Position numbers and translations under genes: made by a program. From contig JBBQAQ010000004.1 of NCBI GenBank assembly GCA_038316435.1, positions 1 to 64,000 on the forward strand: a stretch of 64,000 bases of DNA. Reading direction: 5' to 3'. Shown here one piece after another: positions 59,860 through 64,000 of the stretch. The notes under the pieces are model-generated. The model was not told the DNA's origin. It was given only the letters and a program-made list of their open reading frames with translations, and ran no database searches. Source of the DNA: JACJXF01 sp038316435 (lineage in GTDB: Bacteria > Bacteroidota > Bacteroidia > Bacteroidales > GCA-2748055). Within the stretch, counting starts at the first letter, position 1, and the number at the start of each line of letters is the position of its first letter.

Positions 59860-61974
59860 GTGAAAAAACCAATTAGTATATTAATCGGACTGGCAATATT
59901 TGCCGGGTCTTGTAATAATCAGGAAACCAAAGAGAACATGAAGAATCCACTACTTGCTGAGTTTAACACTCCGTTTCAGGTTCCTCCCTTCGACAAAATA
60001 AGCATTACGGACTATGCACCGGCAATTCGTGAAGCAATAAAAGTTCATGAAGAGGAAATTGATGAAATAACAAATAACACTAAACCTGCCGATTTTACGA
60101 ATACAGTTATTGCCTATGAGCGCAGCGGAATGTTGCTTTCAAAAGTTCAGGGTGTATTCTTTAATATGAATAGCTCAATGACCAGCGATGAAATGCAAAA
60201 AATTGCTGAAGATTTGTCACCAGATTTATCGGCCCATTCCGATGCAATTAAAATGAATGAGAAGCTCTTTGCCAGAATTAAACACGTGTATTCACAGAAA
60301 GAAAAACTGAATCTGCGTGCAGAAGATTCTATGCTTTTAGAAGAAACTTACGTTTATTTCGTGAGAGGCGGAGCCAATCTGAGCAATGAAAATAAAGAGA
60401 AATTAAAAAAAATAAACGAGGAATTATCGCTTCTTAGTTTAAAATTCGGACAGAATGTTCTTTCAGAAATCAATGATTTCAAACTTGTTATCGATAAAAA
60501 AGAAGACCTTTCTGGTCTACCCGAAGCTGTGATTGCAGGAGCTGCGGAGACAGCAACCGAAGCAGGTAAATCTGGCACCTGGATTTTTACTGTTCAGAAA
60601 CCTAGTATGATTCCTTTTTTAACCTATTCCGACAAAAGGGAATTACGCGAAAAGCTTTTTAAAGCGTATATAAATCTTGGAAATAATGGTAACAGCTTCG
60701 ATAATAAGGAAATCATAGGAAAAATTGTAAATCTTCGAATTGAGAAGGCTGAACTATTGGGCTTTCCATCCTGGGCAGCTTTTGTTCTCGACAGAAACAT
60801 GGCAAAAACGCCGGAAAAGGTGATGTCATTCCTCAATAATCTTTGGGAAAAATCACTTCCTGTTGCCAAAACTGAAGCCTTAAATTTACAGGAGCTCATT
60901 AACAAAGACACTAAGCGTTTCAAGCTTGAAGCATGGGATTGGTGGTATTATTCCGAAAAACTACGGAAAGAAAAATACGACATCAACGAAGAGGAATTGC
61001 GCCCGTATTTCTCCCTCGAAAAAGTAAGAAATGGTGCTTTTGAAGTTGCAACCAAATTGTGGGGAATTACTTTTGTTGAAAGAAAAGATATTCCGGTTTA
61101 TCAGGAAGATGTTCAGGCATTTGAAGTTTTGGATTCTGATGGTTCACATCTTGGAATTCTCTATATGGACTTTTTTCCTAGAGCCAGCAAGCGTTCCGGC
61201 GCATGGATGAGCGATTTCCGTTCGCAACAGGTTCGAAATGGAATAAATATCCGTCCGGTTGTTACTACAAATTTCAATTTTTCAAAACCAAATGGCGACA
61301 AGCCAGCATTGCTTAGCTATGAAGAAGTAGAAACTTTATACCATGAGTTTGGACATGCATTACAGGGACTTCTCACAAATTGCACTTATGCAAGTCTTTC
61401 AGGAACATCAGTTTCTCATGATTTTGTTGAATTATGTTCGCAGATAATGGAAAACTGGGCATCAGAGCCTGAAGTTCTTAAATCGTATGCAAAACATTAT
61501 GAAACCGGAGAAGTAATCCCAGCAGAATTGCTTAAGAAAATGAATGACAGCAAGTATTTTAACCAGGGATTTGTAACTGTAGAATACCTAGCAGCTTCGC
61601 TTCTCGATATGAATTATCACATTCGTACTACTCCTGATTCAATGACTGCTACTGCATTTGAAGACACATGTCTTACTAAAGCCAGATTAATTCCTGAAAT
61701 AGTAGTACGTTACAGGAGTACCTATTTTAATCATATTTTTTCCGGGGGATATTCAGCAGGTTACTATGCTTATATCTGGGCAGAAGTTCTTGATGCTGAC
61801 GCATTTCAGGCCTTTAGCGAAACCGGAAATATTTTTGACAAGGAAACAGCTATTGCATTCAGGAAAAATATTCTTGAAAAAGGTGGAACTGTTGATCCAA
61901 TGAAACTGTATGTTACGTTCCGTGGCAAAGAACCCGGAATAGAACCACTACTCAGAAAAAGAGGCCTACTTTAG
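59860..61974 (+). CDS. dcp: M3-family metallopeptidase lipoprotein (dipeptidyl carboxypeptidase-like)
   Basis: A 704-residue zinc peptidase. The metal site is HEFGH (LYHEFGHALQGLLTN), and the third ligand would be the Glu in SHDFVELCSQIMENW. The start codon is GTG at 59860 and gives a lipoprotein signal (MKKPISILIGLAIFAGSC, Cys18), so it is exported. M3 enzymes of this type (Dcp) release C-terminal dipeptides from peptides. The gene overlaps the convergent S8 peptidase gene by 9 bases at the 3' ends. Confidence 0.95.
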   Translation: MKKPISILIGLAIFAGSCNNQETKENMKNPLLAEFNTPFQVPPFDKISITDYAPAIREAIKVHEEEIDEITNNTKPADFTNTVIAYERSGMLLSKVQGVFFNMNSSMTSDEMQKIAEDLSPDLSAHSDAIKMNEKLFARIKHVYSQKEKLNLRAEDSMLLEETYVYFVRGGANLSNENKEKLKKINEELSLLSLKFGQNVLSEINDFKLVIDKKEDLSGLPEAVIAGAAETATEAGKSGTWIFTVQKPSMIPFLTYSDKRELREKLFKAYINLGNNGNSFDNKEIIGKIVNLRIEKAELLGFPSWAAFVLDRNMAKTPEKVMSFLNNLWEKSLPVAKTEALNLQELINKDTKRFKLEAWDWWYYSEKLRKEKYDINEEELRPYFSLEKVRNGAFEVATKLWGITFVERKDIPVYQEDVQAFEVLDSDGSHLGILYMDFFPRASKRSGAWMSDFRSQQVRNGINIRPVVTTNFNFSKPNGDKPALLSYEEVETLYHEFGHALQGLLTNCTYASLSGTSVSHDFVELCSQIMENWASEPEVLKSYAKHYETGEVIPAELLKKMNDSKYFNQGFVTVEYLAASLLDMNYHIRTTPDSMTATAFEDTCLTKARLIPEIVVRYRSTYFNHIFSGGYSAGYYAYIWAEVLDADAFQAFSETGNIFDKETAIAFRKNILEKGGTVDPMKLYVTFRGKEPGIEPLLRKRGLL

Positions 61975-63585
61975 CCTCTTCTCTGCTAATTTAATTGCTG
62001 AATAAGCATTTACTACTCCACCTGTTTTACTAAGCCTGGCAAACCTGATCATTTTATCGGGATTGCCGGGTTTTTTAACTTTCTGAGATTTATAAGAAAC
62101 AGCTGAAGTAAGAAGAATATCTTTTAGTTCAGTAGCCGTAAGTGACGGGAAATATGATAATACGAGAGTTGCAACACCAGTTACAACAGGAGCCGACATG
62201 CTGGTTCCTGTAGCATTTTTATAGGATTGGTTGGGTGTAGTGCTGTATATATCAACGCCGGGAGCAAAAAGATCGACTGTTTTTTTGCCATAATTAGTAA
62301 AACCACCGGCCATTTCTTTTCCGTCTTTCCAATGTGTAGCGCCCACTTCAATCCATGTACTGCATTCACCCGTGTTATTGAGGTATTTTTTAGTTGGGAA
62401 AGAGGGATACAAATCGCTGTCTTTTGAATCATTTCCTGCAGCATGAATTATCAGAACTCCGTGTTCATCGGCATAACGGAATGCTGAATCAACAAGTGAT
62501 TTATAGGGAGAGTAATCTTTTCCAAAGCTCATATTTATAATTCGCGCACCGTTATCCACTGCATAAAAAACAGCGTTTGCTACATCTTTATCACGCTCAT
62601 CCCCTGAAGGCACAACCCTAAGAACCATGATTTCAGCACTTTCGGAAATACCCGCAATTCCCAGCTTATTATTTCTGTTGGCGGTAACAATACCAGCAAC
62701 ATGGGTTCCGTGCAAAGCATCAGGACCTTCAACCAAATTATTACCATAGTTTTTAGCAGTAAAATCAGTGTATACATCCCCTACAATATATCTCGGATCG
62801 AATGCAGTGTTCAATTTATAATTCAGGTTGGTATCATAATACTTGATTCCTTCATCCAGCATACTTAACTGAAAATTTTGGGCTTTTATTTTCCGCATAA
62901 AAAAGGATGCTTCCTCCACGCTATCTATTCCTGAATTAATTGATTCTAAGTCATTTATGCTAAATGTATCTTTCTTCAAATAGGTTGAGAGGATAATCTC
63001 AGAATTAATTACTTTGTTTTTAAAAGCTGTAATGTTTGCATAGGCTTCCTTATTTTCAGAAAGTTGCTTTTCGTAATCGGTTTTTAATTTTATATAATAG
63101 TCATAATCCTCCAAATCCTTGTTAATCAGCGACTCTCCTTCCTTGAGTTCAAACTTCTTGCTATAAATTGCATATTGACGGGTTAGTTCCCATGTATCCT
63201 GATTTACATAAGTACTATCCGGTCCGCCTATAAAATCCCAGCCATTTATATCGTCTACGTAGCCATTATTATCGTCATCTTTACCGTTTCCGGCAATTTC
63301 ATCTGAGTTTGTCCATATTGAAGTTTTAAGATCTTCATGGTCGGTTTCGATTCCTGAGTCGATAATTGCCACAACAATTTTGGAAGGTTTTTTCCCTATT
63401 AAAAGCTCGTTATATGCTCGTTCGGTGCTTACTCCGATAATTCCATCATGGGATCTGTCGAGATTAAACCAATTTGCCGGAGCTTTTTTAACTGAATCCG
63501 GAAGAATGATTTCATCGCTTCCATAGGAAAATTGGCTCATTGAAAGAACCAGACCAAAACTTACAATCAGATAACTAAATTTCAT
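61966..63585 (-). CDS. S8 (subtilisin-family) serine protease
   Basis: A 539-residue exported protease with a signal peptide (ending SYGSDE). The triad is Asp76 (VVAIIDSGIETDHEDL), a His in ALHGTHVAGIVTANR near residue 294, and a Ser in GTSMSAPVVTGVATL near 466. The Asp-to-His interval is about 215 residues, holding a helical insertion (YIKLKTDYEKQLSENKEAY) that is far longer than in subtilisin. There is no prodomain of the usual size and no sorting domain. It is convergent with, and overlaps, the M3 peptidase gene. Confidence 0.94.
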   Translation of the reverse strand: MKFSYLIVSFGLVLSMSQFSYGSDEIILPDSVKKAPANWFNLDRSHDGIIGVSTERAYNELLIGKKPSKIVVAIIDSGIETDHEDLKTSIWTNSDEIAGNGKDDDNNGYVDDINGWDFIGGPDSTYVNQDTWELTRQYAIYSKKFELKEGESLINKDLEDYDYYIKLKTDYEKQLSENKEAYANITAFKNKVINSEIILSTYLKKDTFSINDLESINSGIDSVEEASFFMRKIKAQNFQLSMLDEGIKYYDTNLNYKLNTAFDPRYIVGDVYTDFTAKNYGNNLVEGPDALHGTHVAGIVTANRNNKLGIAGISESAEIMVLRVVPSGDERDKDVANAVFYAVDNGARIINMSFGKDYSPYKSLVDSAFRYADEHGVLIIHAAGNDSKDSDLYPSFPTKKYLNNTGECSTWIEVGATHWKDGKEMAGGFTNYGKKTVDLFAPGVDIYSTTPNQSYKNATGTSMSAPVVTGVATLVLSYFPSLTATELKDILLTSAVSYKSQKVKKPGNPDKMIRFARLSKTGGVVNAYSAIKLAEKRLK

Positions 63586-63687
63586 AGAATATTTAAATAT
63601 GGTTAATAGTGTATGTTAAAATACATTAAATCAATGCTTTCAGAAAATGAAATAGTGTTTTATACTTTATTCCCAACCTTGAATCTT

Positions 63688-64000
63688 TTACTGGCTTACG
63701 CTGAAGCTATAAACAGTAAGATGCTCATAAAGTTTACCAGGTTCCAGAATTGTTGAAGGAAATGCAGGCTGGTTAGGCGAATCAGGAAAAAACTGAGGTT
63801 CCAAAGCAAGTGCATTTCTGAAATTATAGAGTTTACCAGATTTGCCGGTAACTTTTCCGCTCATAAAATTGCCACTATAAAACTGCATACCCGGCTGATT
63901 GGTGGAAACTTCAAGAACTCTTTTTGAAACAGGATCGGTAAGACGCACTGCCAAATCGAGTTCGCCTGATTTGCTATTTAAAACCCAGTTATGATCATAC
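63688..64000 (-). CDS. aldose 1-epimerase (galactose mutarotase), partial
   Basis: The C-terminal ~104 residues of an aldose 1-epimerase; the gene continues past the right edge. Residues visible include DHNWVLNSKSGELDLAVRL, QPGMQFYSGNF and NALALEPQFFPDSPNQPAFP, where the Glu in LALEPQ is at the position of the catalytic base. It interconverts alpha and beta anomers of hexoses. Its stop is the complement of 63690-63688. Confidence 0.9.
   Translation of the reverse strand, partial: YDHNWVLNSKSGELDLAVRLTDPVSKRVLEVSTNQPGMQFYSGNFMSGKVTGKSGKLYNFRNALALEPQFFPDSPNQPAFPSTILEPGKLYEHLTVYSFSVSQ

Overview
The window is a low-GC chromosomal segment of a Bacteroidota (Bacteroidetes) bacterium, probably an anaerobic or microaerophilic Bacteroidia-type organism. 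The evidence is promoter-like boxes of the TAnnTTTG type upstream of several genes, a type IX secretion C-terminal sorting domain (28990-30267), a TonB receptor with an N-terminal carboxypeptidase-like domain, lipoproteins next to glycan enzymes, and rubrerythrin plus rubredoxin oxidative-stress proteins. No rRNA, tRNA or CRISPR array was seen.

Region 1 (251-8654) is a seven-gene, single-strand locus that reads as a D-apiose utilisation system. It has a GH140-type apiosidase that would release apiose from rhamnogalacturonan-II, a RhaT-like sugar transporter, a GntR regulator, and D-apiose dehydrogenase (apsD), apionolactonase (apnL), apionate oxidoisomerase (apnO) and a xylose-isomerase-fold 3-oxo-isoapionate decarboxylase (oiaC). 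Together they would take polymer-bound apiose to L-erythrulose. The enzymes for L-erythrulose are not in the window. Region 2 (9003-12877) has a small membrane protein, a two-component system and a divergent NhaD Na+/H+ antiporter. Region 3 (13442-19660) is an arsenic island: ArsP-type permease, ArsE, ArsR, ArsF, ArsG (organoarsenical handling), then ArsR, ArsC and ACR3 (inorganic arsenic), followed by a ferredoxin-nitroreductase.

Region 4 (19767-37784) is dominated by heme. It holds a nonsense-interrupted TolB-like gene with one CXXCH, a hybrid kinase that has lost its phospho-accepting histidine, a multiheme lipoprotein, a heme-uptake-like operon (two HmuY-like proteins, a TonB receptor, HsmA and a second small membrane protein), a 19-CXXCH cytochrome fused to a cytochrome-b-like membrane domain, a second cytochrome b, a heptaheme cytochrome, a DUF5777 barrel and a CX4CH lipoprotein. 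A divergent Crp/Fnr regulator with a CxxCxxC N-terminus lies beside the cytochromes. Region 5 (38016-40064) holds a tyrosine recombinase lacking two catalytic residues and a decayed REP-type transposase bracketed by hairpins. Region 6 (40259-64000) is mixed housekeeping: S9 peptidase, MFS, radical SAM, flavin reductase-rubredoxin, rubrerythrin, glutathione peroxidase, CorA behind a structured leader, a GH5-like lipoprotein, a PLP enzyme, the agmatine-to-putrescine pair, M3 and S8 peptidases and a partial aldose epimerase.

The intergenic regions are unusually informative. They carry gene relics (RHS core, PemK/MazF toxin-antitoxin, CBM48 domain, GH10 xylanase, GH127-like enzyme, IS200-type transposase), a 136-bp MITE-like element with 19-bp terminal inverted repeats and a 5-bp target duplication, a roughly 100-bp dispersed repeat in three full copies and one partial copy, and several candidate operators and terminators.
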